64,000 bases of DNA, taken from NCBI RefSeq assembly GCF_013030265.1, contig NZ_WPZQ01000001.1:124001-188000 (forward strand). The letters run 5' to 3'. This document shows, piece by piece, positions 26,934 through 35,940 of the stretch. Made by a program: the position numbers and the translations under genes. This DNA comes from Ruegeria arenilitoris. GTDB taxonomy: Bacteria; Pseudomonadota; Alphaproteobacteria; Rhodobacterales; Rhodobacteraceae. The notes under the pieces were generated by a model. The model ran no database searches, was not told the DNA's origin, and saw only the letters and a program-made list of their open reading frames with translations. Each line of letters begins with the position of its first letter. Positions within the stretch are counted from its first letter, which is position 1.

Positions 26934-26952
26934 AGGTCATAAAAGCTGACCT
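26934..26952. promoter_or_regulatory. Inverted repeat AGGTCA-N7-TGACCT between oxidoreductase and LysR genes
   Basis: Two perfect 6-bp arms separated by seven bases lie 49 bp before the oxidoreductase start and about 100 bp before the divergent LysR start. Position and symmetry suit a LysR binding site. Binding is inferred. Confidence 0.55.
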
Positions 26953-27054
26953 GTATAGTGATTTTCCCCTATTGCGTAACGATTTCGCCGTTTGAATGTG
27001 GAATTTGTTACCTCTTTCATATAGGGCTGCGTGAGGATAACGAAAGTTGCGGTT

Positions 27055-27963
27055 ATGGATTGGGACAAGCTTAGAATATTTCACGCAGTAGCTGACGCGG
27101 GCAGTCTCACTCATGCGGGAGACAAGCTGAATCTGTCCCAATCTGCAGTCAGTCGACAAATTCGTGCACTGGAAGAATCACTGGATGCCACCCTTTTTCA
27201 CCGTCATGCACGCGGCCTGATTCTGACCGAACAGGGTGAGCTTCTGTTCGACGCCACTTCTGCCATGTCCAAACGATTGGATGCAGCTGCTGCGCGCATC
27301 CGGGACAGCGAAGACGAAGTGTTCGGCGTTCTTCGCGTAACGACCACCTTCGGGTTTGGAACCCTTTGGCTGGCCCCGCGCCTTCCGAAGCTTTATGAGC
27401 AATACCCCGATCTCAACATCGACCTGATGCTGGAAGAACGTGTTCTGGACCTTCCGATGCGCGAAGCTGACGTTGCAATCCGCATGAAAGAACCCAGCCA
27501 GGCAGATCTGGTGCGCAAACGGCTGATGACGGTTCAAATGCTGCTTTATGCGACCCGCGATTATCTGGACACCCATGGTGGCGCGCCTCAGACACTCGAA
27601 GATATCGCCAAGCATCGTTTGATCTGCCAGACCCCGTCAGCGCCACAGGTTGGCGCTGGCGCGTCAATGGTGCGACACCTCATGACCTGTAACCCAAGCT
27701 CGCTGCTGACCGTGAACAACTATTTCGGTGTATTGCAGGGGGTACTGCACAATCTGGGTATTGGTGTGCTGCCTGACTATGTGACCGAAGATTTTCCTGA
27801 TCTGGTCCCGATACTATCAGACATTGAAAGCGCCGATGTACCTGTCTATCTAGCCTATCCCGAAGAATTAAGACATTCTAAACGTGTCGCTGCCTTCCGG
27901 GATTTCGTTCAGGATGAGATCATCGCGCACCGCAAGCATCTGAGGCAATTGGGAAAACTCTAG
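27055..27963 (+). CDS. LysR-family transcriptional regulator
   Basis: A 302-residue regulator. The N-terminal helix-turn-helix is clear: MDWDKLRIFHAVADAGSL, then KLNLSQSAVSRQIRALEESL and RHARGLILTEQGE. The remaining residues form the two-lobed effector domain (TTFGFGTLWLAPRLPKL, LMLEERVLDLPMREADVAIR). I use the ATG rather than an in-frame GTG eight codons earlier because LysR proteins of this type start MDWDKLR. It is divergent from the indolepyruvate oxidoreductase gene, its most likely target. Effector unknown. Confidence 0.88.
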   Translation: MDWDKLRIFHAVADAGSLTHAGDKLNLSQSAVSRQIRALEESLDATLFHRHARGLILTEQGELLFDATSAMSKRLDAAAARIRDSEDEVFGVLRVTTTFGFGTLWLAPRLPKLYEQYPDLNIDLMLEERVLDLPMREADVAIRMKEPSQADLVRKRLMTVQMLLYATRDYLDTHGGAPQTLEDIAKHRLICQTPSAPQVGAGASMVRHLMTCNPSSLLTVNNYFGVLQGVLHNLGIGVLPDYVTEDFPDLVPILSDIESADVPVYLAYPEELRHSKRVAAFRDFVQDEIIAHRKHLRQLGKL

Positions 27964-27999
27964 CTATGCGCCTATGACATAGCGGACATGTACCAATGT

Positions 28000-28029
28000 T
28001 TGTGAAAAAATCTTGAACGTACATACAGT
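28000..28029 (+). promoter_or_regulatory. Candidate promoter of predicted sRNA
   Basis: TTGTGA at 28000-28005 and TACAGT at 28024-28029 with 18 bp between them fit a moderate sigma-70 promoter placing a start near 28036, just before the first hairpin of the predicted RNA. Confidence 0.4.
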
Positions 28030-28035
28030 GATAAC

Positions 28036-28130
28036 TAAATGAGCACTCGAAGGCGGTGATGCTGAAACGCTCATCATCTTCATACCTCCCTGTTGGACTA
28101 CGGCCGAGCTTAATGCTCGGCCTTTTTTTT
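28036..28130 (+). ncRNA. Predicted small RNA with CCTCCCTGTTGG motif
   Basis: An intergenic segment has the layout of a bacterial sRNA. A 5' element closes with ATGAGC (28039-28044) pairing GCTCAT (28069-28074). A single-stranded pyrimidine motif CCTCCCTGTTGG at 28085-28096 could pair with ribosome-binding sites. The end is a strong intrinsic terminator: 8-bp stem 28102-28109/28115-28122, TTAAT loop and eight T. No ORF with a ribosome site lies within it. The CCTCCCTGTTGG segment recalls the alphaproteobacterial suhB/MmgR (alpha-r8) family, but I assign this from memory of the motif only. It lies between the LysR gene and mscS, both on the same strand, and could also include a processed 3' end of the LysR mRNA. 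Confidence 0.6.
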
Positions 28131-28241
28131 CGTACTTTGTAGTTTCGAAGGTCGCACCATCCCAATTTCACTGGGAATTTCCCCCCGGTATGGCTATGAT
28201 GCGGGAAAATAAACAAATTTTCTGCCTTCGAGGGAAAGCAA

Positions 28242-30494
28242 ATGTTCCACCCACTACGCCTTGTGCTGGCGTTGCTTGCCGCGATTTGTTTCGCGGTACC
28301 AGCGTTCGCACAGGTGCCATCAACCAGCACCTCCTCTTCCGCGCCCGCTCCGGTCACCATTCCAGATGATCTGACGCCCGATCAGGTGGACGATCTCGTC
28401 GCCCGTATGTCTGACGATCAGGTCCGCTCGATACTGCTTGAACGGCTTGATGCTGTTGCGGCCAAACAGGCTCAGGCGCCTGCAAAGAAGGGTCTGGTGA
28501 CGCGAGTCACCGAAACAGCCACAGCAATGGCTGCATCCTGGGTGGATGTAATCAGAAAGTTGCCGTCCCTTGTAACCTTGCAGATCGAAGCAATTACCAA
28601 TTTTGGCAAGGCTTTTGGCTCAAGCGGCTTAATGACCTTGTTCGGCTTTACCTTCCTGGCGCTGGCCATAGGTTTTGCCGCTGAAAAGATCGTTGGTATT
28701 TGGACACGTCGCTGGATCAAAGCCGTCCCGGGAGATGCCGAACACGATTTGCGCGGAGCAGTCATGTTCCTGATCAAACGTTTTTGCCGGGAACTGCTGG
28801 GCCTAGTGGTCTTTTACTACACGCTCGTCTTTGTTGGTCGTCAACTGCTGAACCCCGAGCAAATCGCACAGGTTGCTCCATTCGTATTTTTCCTGATCTG
28901 GTTCCCAAGGCTTGGCGCTGCAATTTCCCGTTTCGTGCTCGCTCCCGAAAGGTCCGAACTTCGACTGGTTAACATCGACGATCATTGGGCCAAATACCTG
29001 CATCGCAACCTGATCGGTCTGTTCCTGCTGATAGGGTTCACCATGTTCATCATCCGCTTCAACACCCTCAACGGTGTCGAAATGGGCGAGACCCGACTGG
29101 GTTTCTGGCTGAACACATCGATCCATATCTATATCGGCCTGATTGCCTGGACCGCACGCAAAGGTCTGAGCGACATGATGCGCGGCACCGATCCCGACCG
29201 GACCGAGTTTGATGAATGGGTAGCCGAATTTTATCCCTATTTCGCAATCGGCGTGTCCTTCGTCATGTGGTTCGTGGTTGAATATCTTGCAGCCACCAAA
29301 GACCCGCAACTGGTCGCGATGGCCGCCGAAGGTGCACACTTTGCGACAATGTTCTGGTTGCTGATCCTGCCAGCGCTCGACACGCTGATCAGAGGATTGG
29401 TACGGCATTTGCAACCGCCCATCATGGGACATGGCGCAATCGCTGAACGTGCCTACAAATCCACGAAACGCAGCTATATTCGCATCGGTCGTGTTCTGGC
29501 AGGTATCTTCATCGTTCTGATGATCGCAAATGCCTGGGATCTGGATCTGCAAGAAATCGCGGGCGCCGGAACTGATGCTGGCGGACGTGTGATCCAATTC
29601 TTCATCCTCGTTGCCTTCGGCTATATCCTGAATGAGGTCGTCTCGCTCTGGATCAACCGCCGACTAGCGAAAGAAGAGACCGAAGGCCAAAGCCCCGATG
29701 AGGAAGCGGGCGAAGGCGGCGGTACAGGCGGTTCACGCCTTGCAACTGTCCTGCCGCTGCTGCGCGTTACGGCACAGGTCGCAATTGCGGTTATCTTCGG
29801 CCTGCTCGCGCTGGGCGCACTAGGCATGGACATCACACCGCTGCTGGCCGGTGCTGGTATCCTTGGTCTGGCCATCGGTTTTGGTGCACAGAAGCTGGTT
29901 TCGGACATCGTTGGTGGTATTTTCTTCCTGATCGACGATGCCTTCCGTGTTGGCGAATACGTTGATGTCGGCGGAACCACGGGTACGGTCGAGAAAATCT
30001 CGATCCGCTCGATGCAATTGCGTCACCACCGCGGTCCGGTTCACACCATTCCTTATGGTGAGATTCAGAAGCTGACCAACTACAGCCGTGACTGGGTCAT
30101 CATGAAACTGAAATTCACTGTTCCTTTCGACACGGATCCGAACAAAGTGAAGAAGATTTTCAAAAAGATCGGTGCCGAGATGATGGAGGACGAAACCCAC
30201 AAGGATGGCTTCCTCCAGCCGTTCAAGTCACAGGGCGTGTTCGACTTTGACGATGTCGGCATGATCATCCGCGGTAAATTCATGGCCAAACCCGGTAAGC
30301 AGTTCACGCTGCGCAAGGAAATCTTCAACCGGGTCAAAGCGGCCTTTAAGGAAAACGGCATCGACTTTGCCCGTCGCGAAGTGCGCGTCGCGATACCGGG
30401 CCTAGAAGAGGCTGAAAACCTGTCCGACCAGCAAAAGGCCGCAATTGGCGCGGCCGCAAGTGATGCGGTCAACAAGGAACAGGGACCAGCCTGA
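28242..30494 (+). CDS. MscS-family mechanosensitive channel, large form
   Basis: A 750-residue inner-membrane channel with a signal peptide cut near AFAQ (24), a periplasmic segment, about ten membrane helices, and a C-terminal MscS core. The pore helix is recognisable as LLAGAGILGLAIGFGAQKLV, followed by GGIFFLIDDAFRVGEYV and the beta domain VHTIPYGEIQKLTNYSRD. The extra N-terminal helices place it with the larger YnaI/YbdG/YbiO-like proteins, which release solutes under hypo-osmotic shock. A hydrophilic, glutamate-rich loop (EEAGEGGGTGG) precedes the core. GAGGGAAAG precedes the start. A terminator follows. Confidence 0.92.
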   Translation: MFHPLRLVLALLAAICFAVPAFAQVPSTSTSSSAPAPVTIPDDLTPDQVDDLVARMSDDQVRSILLERLDAVAAKQAQAPAKKGLVTRVTETATAMAASWVDVIRKLPSLVTLQIEAITNFGKAFGSSGLMTLFGFTFLALAIGFAAEKIVGIWTRRWIKAVPGDAEHDLRGAVMFLIKRFCRELLGLVVFYYTLVFVGRQLLNPEQIAQVAPFVFFLIWFPRLGAAISRFVLAPERSELRLVNIDDHWAKYLHRNLIGLFLLIGFTMFIIRFNTLNGVEMGETRLGFWLNTSIHIYIGLIAWTARKGLSDMMRGTDPDRTEFDEWVAEFYPYFAIGVSFVMWFVVEYLAATKDPQLVAMAAEGAHFATMFWLLILPALDTLIRGLVRHLQPPIMGHGAIAERAYKSTKRSYIRIGRVLAGIFIVLMIANAWDLDLQEIAGAGTDAGGRVIQFFILVAFGYILNEVVSLWINRRLAKEETEGQSPDEEAGEGGGTGGSRLATVLPLLRVTAQVAIAVIFGLLALGALGMDITPLLAGAGILGLAIGFGAQKLVSDIVGGIFFLIDDAFRVGEYVDVGGTTGTVEKISIRSMQLRHHRGPVHTIPYGEIQKLTNYSRDWVIMKLKFTVPFDTDPNKVKKIFKKIGAEMMEDETHKDGFLQPFKSQGVFDFDDVGMIIRGKFMAKPGKQFTLRKEIFNRVKAAFKENGIDFARREVRVAIPGLEEAENLSDQQKAAIGAAASDAVNKEQGPA

Positions 30495-30509
30495 CCCAAC
30501 CAACTTTCA

Positions 30510-30549
30510 GGGGCAGCGGAGATATCTTCGCTGCCCCTTTTTCTTTTCG
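30510..30549 (+). terminator. Terminator of the MscS gene
   Basis: A 9-bp stem (30510-30518 with 30529-30537), ten-base loop and T-rich tail follow 15 bp after the stop codon. Confidence 0.9.
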
Positions 30550-30564
30550 AATAAGGTAAAGTGC

Positions 30565-31677
30565 ATGCGACCTCATGCCATTACTCTAGTTCTGCCAATT
30601 CTTGCATGCAGCGCGTCTGTCACCATTGCCGGTTCGGTCACGCTTGAGCCTAATGTCGATACTTTCGATGACGCACAGGAAGAAGAAACCGTAGGGTTTG
30701 GGAATGGCTCGGTCATCGTGGTACCCATTCCCTTCTCAGATCCAACAATTGGTTCCGGGCTTACTCTTGCAGCAGGATATCTGTTCACAATTGATGAAGG
30801 TTCAAAACCTTCGCTGATTGGCCTGGCTGCTTTGCGATCCAGCAATGGCAGCGAAGCTTATGGTGGCGCCGCAAATTTCGCCTTCGACAACAATCGCTGG
30901 CTGATCAAATCGCTCTATGCAAAGGCCAATATCAACTACGATCTCTTCACTCCCATCGGGCGTCTGCCGATCACCCAGGAAGGCGACCTTGGCCGACTCG
31001 AACTGTCATACGGTTTCACACCAGATATTTCAGCAGGGATTGCGGTTCGTTATCTGAACACATCGATCAGCCCCGATGGTCTAGGCTTGCCACCGATACC
31101 GCCGCCATTCGATCGGTTTCTTAACATGGAGATTGTCACCCCCGCCTTGGTGGCCAACTGGGATACCCGCGACGATACCATCTACCCAACAAAAGGGTTC
31201 AATCTCAACTTTGAGGCGTCACATAGTTACACGCTCGAGGGTATTACTGGTGATTACTCCAAGTCGTTCGTGAACTTCACCAAGTACTTCAACCCCATCC
31301 CCAATGGCGTTATCGCAGCTCGAGTATCAACGTGCGCGGCATCGCAAGAGACTCCGTTCTTTGATCAATGCTCGTTAGGTGGGACAGACGCCTTTCGCGG
31401 GTTCCCGGTGACCCAGTTCCTCGACTTTCGCTCAGCCTCGCTGCAGGTAGAGTATCGCCATCAATTCACCAAGCGTATCGGCGCTGTAGCGTTTGGTGGT
31501 GTCGGTCAAACCGGCGACAGCTTTTCCGATCTTTCAGATGGTGGAACGCATTCCGCCTTTGGTTTGGGTGCACGTTATCGCGTGTCCAAGAAGTTCCCGG
31601 TTGATTTTTCAGTGGACTGGGCTCGTAACAATCTGGATGAAGATCAGCTTTATATCTATGTCGGACAGCGCTTCTGA
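30565..31677 (+). CDS. Omp85/BamA-TamA family outer-membrane barrel protein
   Basis: A 370-residue protein with an N-terminal signal peptide (LVLPILACSASVTIAG). The remainder is beta-rich with the C-terminal surface-antigen (Bac_surface_Ag) pattern: WDTRDDTIYPTKGFNLNFEA, the GGTDAFRGFP loop (the RGF/Y motif found in Omp85 barrels) and a final aromatic residue (YIYVGQRF). No POTRA repeats are visible and the length suits a barrel alone, so it is not BamA itself. AAGG lies eight bases before the chosen ATG; the frame is open for 40 codons upstream, across the mscS end and its terminator. Function unknown. Confidence 0.85.
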   Translation: MRPHAITLVLPILACSASVTIAGSVTLEPNVDTFDDAQEEETVGFGNGSVIVVPIPFSDPTIGSGLTLAAGYLFTIDEGSKPSLIGLAALRSSNGSEAYGGAANFAFDNNRWLIKSLYAKANINYDLFTPIGRLPITQEGDLGRLELSYGFTPDISAGIAVRYLNTSISPDGLGLPPIPPPFDRFLNMEIVTPALVANWDTRDDTIYPTKGFNLNFEASHSYTLEGITGDYSKSFVNFTKYFNPIPNGVIAARVSTCAASQETPFFDQCSLGGTDAFRGFPVTQFLDFRSASLQVEYRHQFTKRIGAVAFGGVGQTGDSFSDLSDGGTHSAFGLGARYRVSKKFPVDFSVDWARNNLDEDQLYIYVGQRF

Positions 31678-31765
31678 AGGGGCTGCGCGCTCTTGACCCT
31701 TCCCACCGGCGCGCCCTTGCCCTAAAAGGCGCCCAAACTCGGCCACCTTGAAAACAGGACAGACC

Positions 31766-33925
31766 ATGCAAGAGCCCGCCATCACACCGGATCTGATTGC
31801 TGCACACGGGTTGAAACCCGAAGAATACGATATGATCCTCGAGATCATTGGGCGCGAGCCGAGCTTTACCGAACTGGGCATTTTCTCGGCGATGTGGAAC
31901 GAACACTGTTCCTACAAGTCCTCCAAGAAATGGCTTCGTACATTGCCAACCTCGGGCCCTCAGGTCATCTGCGGTCCCGGTGAGAATGCTGGTGTTGTCG
32001 ATATCGGCGATGGTCAGGCCGTGGTCTTCAAGATGGAAAGCCACAACCACCCGTCTTACATCGAACCCTATCAGGGCGCGGCGACCGGCGTGGGTGGCAT
32101 CCTGCGCGACGTTTTCACCATGGGTGCACGTCCGATTGCGTCGATGAACGCTCTGTCGTTTGGCGAGCCGGGTCATCACAAGACCCGCCAGTTGGTCAAC
32201 GGCGTGGTCGAAGGCATTGGCGGCTATGGCAACTGCTTCGGCGTTCCCTGTGTCGGTGGCGAAGTTCGTTTCCACCCTGCATACAATGGCAACTGCCTCG
32301 TAAACGCATTTGCTGCCGGTCTGGCGGACAGCGACAAGATTTTCTACTCGGCAGCTTCTGGCGTTGGTATGCCCGTCGTCTACCTTGGCGCAAAGACAGG
32401 CCGTGACGGTGTTGGTGGTGCGACAATGGCCTCTGCCGAATTCGACGACACGATCGAAGAAAAGCGTCCCACCGTTCAGGTTGGCGACCCCTTCACCGAA
32501 AAACGCCTGATGGAAGCGACACTGGAGCTGATGCAGACCGGTGCCGTAATCTCGATTCAGGATATGGGTGCTGCGGGCCTGACCTGCTCCGCCGTTGAGA
32601 TGGGCGACAAAGGCGGTCTGGGCGTACGCCTCGATCTGGAAACCGTACCGCAGCGCGAAGAGAACATGACAGCCTATGAAATGATGCTGTCCGAGTCTCA
32701 GGAGCGCATGCTCATGGTTCTCAAGCCCGAGCTTGAGGCCGAGGCCCGCGCGGTGTTCGTAAAGTGGGATCTGGACTTTGCCATCGTTGGCGAAACGATT
32801 GCCGAAGACCGTTTTCTGATCATGCACAACGGCGAAGTCAAAGCGGATCTGCCTTTGTCCAAACTCGCCTCGACCGCTCCTGAATATGATCGCCCCTGGG
32901 TGCCGACACCCCAGGCTGAAGAACTGGCAGAAGTACCTCAGATCGATCCGATCGATGGTCTGCGCGCCCTGCTCTCTTCACCAAACTATGCCGGTAAACA
33001 ATGGGTCTACGAACAATATGACACTATGGTTATGGCCGACACAGCCCGCACGCCGGGTCTGGGCGCGGGCATGATCCGTGTACATGGAACCGACAAGGTA
33101 CTGGCATTCACGTCGGACGTGACGCCGCGCTATGTCCGGGCCAACCCTGAAGAAGGTGGCAAACAGGCTGTAGCCGAAGCTTATCGCAACCTGACAGCAG
33201 TTGGCGCCAAGCCGCTGGCGACGACTGACAACCTGAACTTTGGCAACCCAGAAAAGCCAGAGATCATGGGTCAGTTCGTTGGCGCGATACAGGGCATCGG
33301 CGCTGCAGTAGCTGCTCTGGACATGCCAATCGTGTCAGGCAATGTCTCGCTCTATAACGAAACCGATGGACAGGCGATCCTGCCGACCCCAACCATTGGT
33401 GCGGTTGGTCTGCTGTCTCACACCGATGAAATCATTGGCAATGAAGTGCGCGAAGGTCACGTTGCGATGGTGATTGGAGAAACGAATGGCCATCTGGGTC
33501 AGTCCGCCCTGCTGGCCGAAGTCTTCAATCGCGAAGACGGCGATGCGCCGCATGTTGACCTTGAGGCCGAGCAGCGCAACGGCGAATTTATCCGCGCGAA
33601 CCGCGACATGATCAAAGCCTGCACCGATCTGGGTGACGGAGGCCTTGCTCTGGCAGCGTTTGAACTGGCCGAGGCCGCCAAAGTCGGCATTCACCTGGAT
33701 GACGCATCAACCGAATTCCTGTTCGGTGAAGATCAGGCGCGTTATCTGGTTGCCTGCAATTTTGATCAGGCCGAAGCGCTGATGATCGCCGCAGGTCAGG
33801 CAGGTGTTCCATTGGTATCTGTGGGTCGCTTCACCGGTGACAGCGTCAAGATCGGCGCATCAGAGGCACCTTTGGAAGAGTTGACAGCAACCTTCCGCTC
33901 CAGCTTTGCCGAGGCCGTGGCCTGA
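31766..33925 (+). CDS. purL: Phosphoribosylformylglycinamidine synthase, small-type PurL
   Basis: A 719-residue catalytic subunit working with PurS and PurQ to convert FGAR to [53 protein letters not shown] and GNVSLYNET are conserved ATP and substrate segments. AGGA seven bases upstream sets the ATG; a TTG six codons earlier also is in frame. The short length without a glutaminase domain fits the separate purQ and purS genes found at 11.1-12.1 kb. Confidence 0.96.
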   Translation: MQEPAITPDLIAAHGLKPEEYDMILEIIGREPSFTELGIFSAMWNEHCSYKSSKKWLRTLPTSGPQVICGPGENAGVVDIGDGQAVVFKMESHNHPSYIEPYQGAATGVGGILRDVFTMGARPIASMNALSFGEPGHHKTRQLVNGVVEGIGGYGNCFGVPCVGGEVRFHPAYNGNCLVNAFAAGLADSDKIFYSAASGVGMPVVYLGAKTGRDGVGGATMASAEFDDTIEEKRPTVQVGDPFTEKRLMEATLELMQTGAVISIQDMGAAGLTCSAVEMGDKGGLGVRLDLETVPQREENMTAYEMMLSESQERMLMVLKPELEAEARAVFVKWDLDFAIVGETIAEDRFLIMHNGEVKADLPLSKLASTAPEYDRPWVPTPQAEELAEVPQIDPIDGLRALLSSPNYAGKQWVYEQYDTMVMADTARTPGLGAGMIRVHGTDKVLAFTSDVTPRYVRANPEEGGKQAVAEAYRNLTAVGAKPLATTDNLNFGNPEKPEIMGQFVGAIQGIGAAVAALDMPIVSGNVSLYNETDGQAILPTPTIGAVGLLSHTDEIIGNEVREGHVAMVIGETNGHLGQSALLAEVFNREDGDAPHVDLEAEQRNGEFIRANRDMIKACTDLGDGGLALAAFELAEAAKVGIHLDDASTEFLFGEDQARYLVACNFDQAEALMIAAGQAGVPLVSVGRFTGDSVKIGASEAPLEELTATFRSSFAEAVA

Positions 33926-33952
33926 CTGCTGGCACCAGATAGCGAAAACTCA

Positions 33953-33990
33953 AAATCCTGCGCCTAATATACGGCGCAGGATTTGCTATT
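33953..33990 (+). terminator. Terminator of purL
   Basis: A 12-bp stem (33953-33964 with 33973-33984) and an 8-base loop with a T-rich end lie 27 bp after the purL stop. The A-rich left arm gives it some capacity on the other strand too. Confidence 0.85.
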
Positions 33991-34067
33991 TCTGAGAGCA
34001 CTGCACACCCTTGCACGGGCTCCTGCATCGCTCTACATCTTGATAAAGACCTTCAGGAGAAACCTAC

Positions 34068-34304
34068 ATGCCGATGAGCGCCCACGAAATTGAACACCTG
34101 CTGCGAGAAGCCTTTCCCGATGCGGAAATTCAGGTCGGCGGGCATGATGGTGTTCATATGTCTGCAATGGTTGTGGACGAGAGCTTTCGCGGGAAAAATC
34201 GGGTTCAGCAGCAACGTGCGGTTTATGCAGCACTAAAGGGCAAGATGGACGGCCCCGATGGTGAGCTTCATGCGCTGGCATTGACAACGAAAGTGCCGGA
34301 GTGA
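34068..34304 (+). CDS. BolA-family protein
   Basis: A 78-residue protein of the BolA/IbaG family: MSAHEIEHLLREAFPDAEIQ, then DGVHMSAMVVDESFRGKNRV with RVQQQRAVYAALKGKM, ending in an HALALTTKVPE segment that holds the conserved histidine. BolA proteins pair with CGFS glutaredoxins in iron-sulfur cluster trafficking; such a glutaredoxin is the fourth gene of this cluster. AGGAGA precedes the start. The stop overlaps the next start (TGATG). Confidence 0.92.
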   Translation: MPMSAHEIEHLLREAFPDAEIQVGGHDGVHMSAMVVDESFRGKNRVQQQRAVYAALKGKMDGPDGELHALALTTKVPE

Positions 34305-34537
34305 TGCAAACAGCGATGGTCATTGCTGGAATTCTAGCAGCTGTGATCCTCGTGGCCCTATTGGCACGCAGCAGAGCCAAATCAGATCCCAAACCGGAGC
34401 GTGGAATAGAACCCGGGCAAGGCGAGCAGCTTGTAAATGCGAGCTATGACTCCGGCGGAGGTGGTGGACACGGAATTGTGGTTCGTGTCCCCAAAGACCC
34501 TCAGGAGTATGCCAAAATCATGACTCCAAAGAAATGA
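34304..34537 (+). CDS. Small single-pass membrane protein of unknown function
   Basis: A 77-residue protein with one N-terminal hydrophobic segment (TAMVIAGILAAVILVALLA) and a polar C-terminal part containing SYDSGGGGGHGIVVRVPKDP. I do not recognise the family. Its ATG shares one base with the BolA stop and its own end overlaps the next gene by four bases, so it belongs to a tightly coupled BolA-to-glutaredoxin operon. A GTG one codon earlier is also possible. Confidence 0.7.
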   Translation: MQTAMVIAGILAAVILVALLARSRAKSDPKPERGIEPGQGEQLVNASYDSGGGGGHGIVVRVPKDPQEYAKIMTPKK

Positions 34538-34782
34538 GTAACTGGATCATCTGGATTGGAGGAGCAATCTTGGCGCTTGTGGTTGCCGCTGCCCTGATCG
34601 AGGCCTATCTGAAGCGCAACACCAAACGCCGGCTATCAGACATGCGTCCGGACCCTGAGGCTTTGAAACGCCGACCTTGGGAGCCTGACGGGGTGACGAA
34701 AGTTGCCGATATCGACAAGGTTCACGAAACGAACCAGAAAATAGAAGAACGGAGTTCGCGGCAAAGCCGCCAATCCCTCTGA
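34534..34782 (+). CDS. Small single-pass membrane protein of unknown function
   Basis: An 82-residue protein: an N-terminal membrane helix (WIIWIGGAILALVVAAALIEAYL) followed by a basic, proline-containing soluble tail (RRLSDMRPDPEALKRRPWEPDG). No known family. It overlaps the preceding small ORF by ATGA and is followed 45 bp later by the CGFS glutaredoxin gene. Together with the preceding ORF it may be an inner-membrane partner of the BolA/glutaredoxin pair; that link is inferred from gene order alone. Confidence 0.7.
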   Translation: MSNWIIWIGGAILALVVAAALIEAYLKRNTKRRLSDMRPDPEALKRRPWEPDGVTKVADIDKVHETNQKIEERSSRQSRQSL

Positions 34783-34827
34783 CGAAATGACAGCCCGGGC
34801 ATACGGGTAAGATTAAGGAAACGCGAA

Positions 34828-35190
34828 ATGAGCGACGTTAAGACCCAAATCGACGAAACCGTCAAAGCTAACGATGTGGTGCTGTATATGAAAGGCACTA
34901 AAGAGATGCCGCAATGCGGGTTCTCTTCGCGTGTGGCGGGTGTTCTGAACTATATGGGCGTGGATTACACTGACGTGAACGTTCTGGCCGATGAGGAAGT
35001 CCGCCAGGGCATCAAGGATTATTCCGACTGGCCAACCGTTCCGCAGCTTTACGTCAAAGGCGAGTTTGTTGGCGGCTGCGATATCATCACCGAGATGACG
35101 CTGTCCGGTGAGCTGGATACCCTGTTTGACGACAACGGTGTCGGCTACAACAAAGAAGCAGCCGACAAAATCCGTGAGGCTAACGCCTGA
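34828..35190 (+). CDS. grxD: Monothiol glutaredoxin, CGFS type (Grx4/GrxD)
   Basis: A 120-residue protein with [16 protein letters not shown] (the CGFS cluster-binding cysteine), [20 protein letters not shown] (glutathione-binding and second conserved region) and a variable C-terminal tail. CGFS glutaredoxins hold a glutathione-ligated 2Fe-2S cluster and act with BolA in cluster delivery and iron sensing. Its position in the BolA operon supports this role. Cytoplasmic. Confidence 0.95.
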   Translation: MSDVKTQIDETVKANDVVLYMKGTKEMPQCGFSSRVAGVLNYMGVDYTDVNVLADEEVRQGIKDYSDWPTVPQLYVKGEFVGGCDIITEMTLSGELDTLFDDNGVGYNKEAADKIREANA

Positions 35191-35197
35191 TCAGGCA

Positions 35198-35548
35198 TTA
35201 CCGGCTGGTACATTCCTGATAAATGACCTGCTCATTGGCGGCAGATCCTGCCGCCTGATAGCTGATCGTAGCATTCCAGCCCTTGGAGCGAAGGATATAG
35301 GTTCCGTCGCTCCCTACCGACTCGTACCGAATGCCCGAGCCACTAGGTACCTGACGCATTGCCACCAGGCTGTTGTCCACAATCAAGGCTGCTGCCCCAG
35401 ACCCGTCCGATGCATTGAAATAGCTTACTGGCACCGGCACGTTGTTTTCACAGGTAAAGGTAACCGAAAGGATATCAATCTCGGCCAGCGCTGCGGTGGC
35501 GGGCACCATCATCAGTGCTCCGCAGGCGATTGCGCGCAGTATGTTCAT
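35198..35548 (-). CDS. MliC-like lysozyme inhibitor, secreted
   Basis: A 116-residue protein with signal peptide (cleavage near ALA-E, 22) and the MliC fold pattern: VTFTCENNVPVPVSYFNASD, ALIVDNSLVAMRQVPSGSG, and YILRSKGWNATI. The two cysteines (FTCEN near the start and QECTS at the end) match the usual disulfide. There is no lipobox, so it should be periplasmic rather than lipid-anchored. MliC proteins block c-type lysozyme. Its start overlaps the zapA stop by four bases, an unexpected coupling between a division gene and a cell-wall defence gene. Confidence 0.82.
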   Translation of the reverse strand: MNILRAIACGALMMVPATAALAEIDILSVTFTCENNVPVPVSYFNASDGSGAAALIVDNSLVAMRQVPSGSGIRYESVGSDGTYILRSKGWNATISYQAAGSAANEQVIYQECTSR

Positions 35549-35940
35549 TTTGCAGATTTCTCCTCGACAACCGACGCCAGCGCCTCTGCCCTTGCGGCCA
35601 ACTCAGCCAGTGTATCGGTGACCGATGGCGGGACTACGGCAACTTCGACACGCTCGGGTTCGGGCGCAGGCGCATTCTTCAGGTTTGTCAGTTCAGCTTC
35701 AACTTCGGCCAGTTTGGATTCGACGGTTTTGATGCGATCCTCGCTGGCCGCTGCTTTGTCAGCCAGCATCAGACCAGCCATCAGCAGCATCCGTGATTCC
35801 GGCATGCGACCGATCTGGTCCGACAAGACCTGTGCTTCGTCGTCCAACATCTTGGCAGCAGATTGCAGGAACACCTCTTCGCCTTCCTGACAAGAGACTT
35901 CAAAGCCGCGTCCACCGATATGAATGGTTACCTCGGGCAT
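35545..35940 (-). CDS. zapA: Cell division protein ZapA
   Basis: A 131-residue protein. The N-terminal ZapA domain (VTIHIGGRGFEVSCQEGEE, then AAKMLDDEAQVL and MLLMAGLMLADK) is followed by a coiled coil (RIKTVESKLAEVEAELTNL) and an Ala/Glu-rich tail longer than in E. coli ZapA (109 aa). ZapA bundles FtsZ filaments. The ATG overlaps the stop of the upstream coiled-coil gene (TAATG) and the stop overlaps the MliC-like start, giving a compact three-gene operon. Confidence 0.9.
   Translation of the reverse strand: MPEVTIHIGGRGFEVSCQEGEEVFLQSAAKMLDDEAQVLSDQIGRMPESRMLLMAGLMLADKAAASEDRIKTVESKLAEVEAELTNLKNAPAPEPERVEVAVVPPSVTDTLAELAARAEALASVVEEKSAK

Noticed and set aside
31466-32827. 453-codon minus-strand frame opposite purL and the outer-membrane barrel gene
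   Set aside because: It spans the antisense of two confirmed genes and the gap between them, with typical shadow composition.
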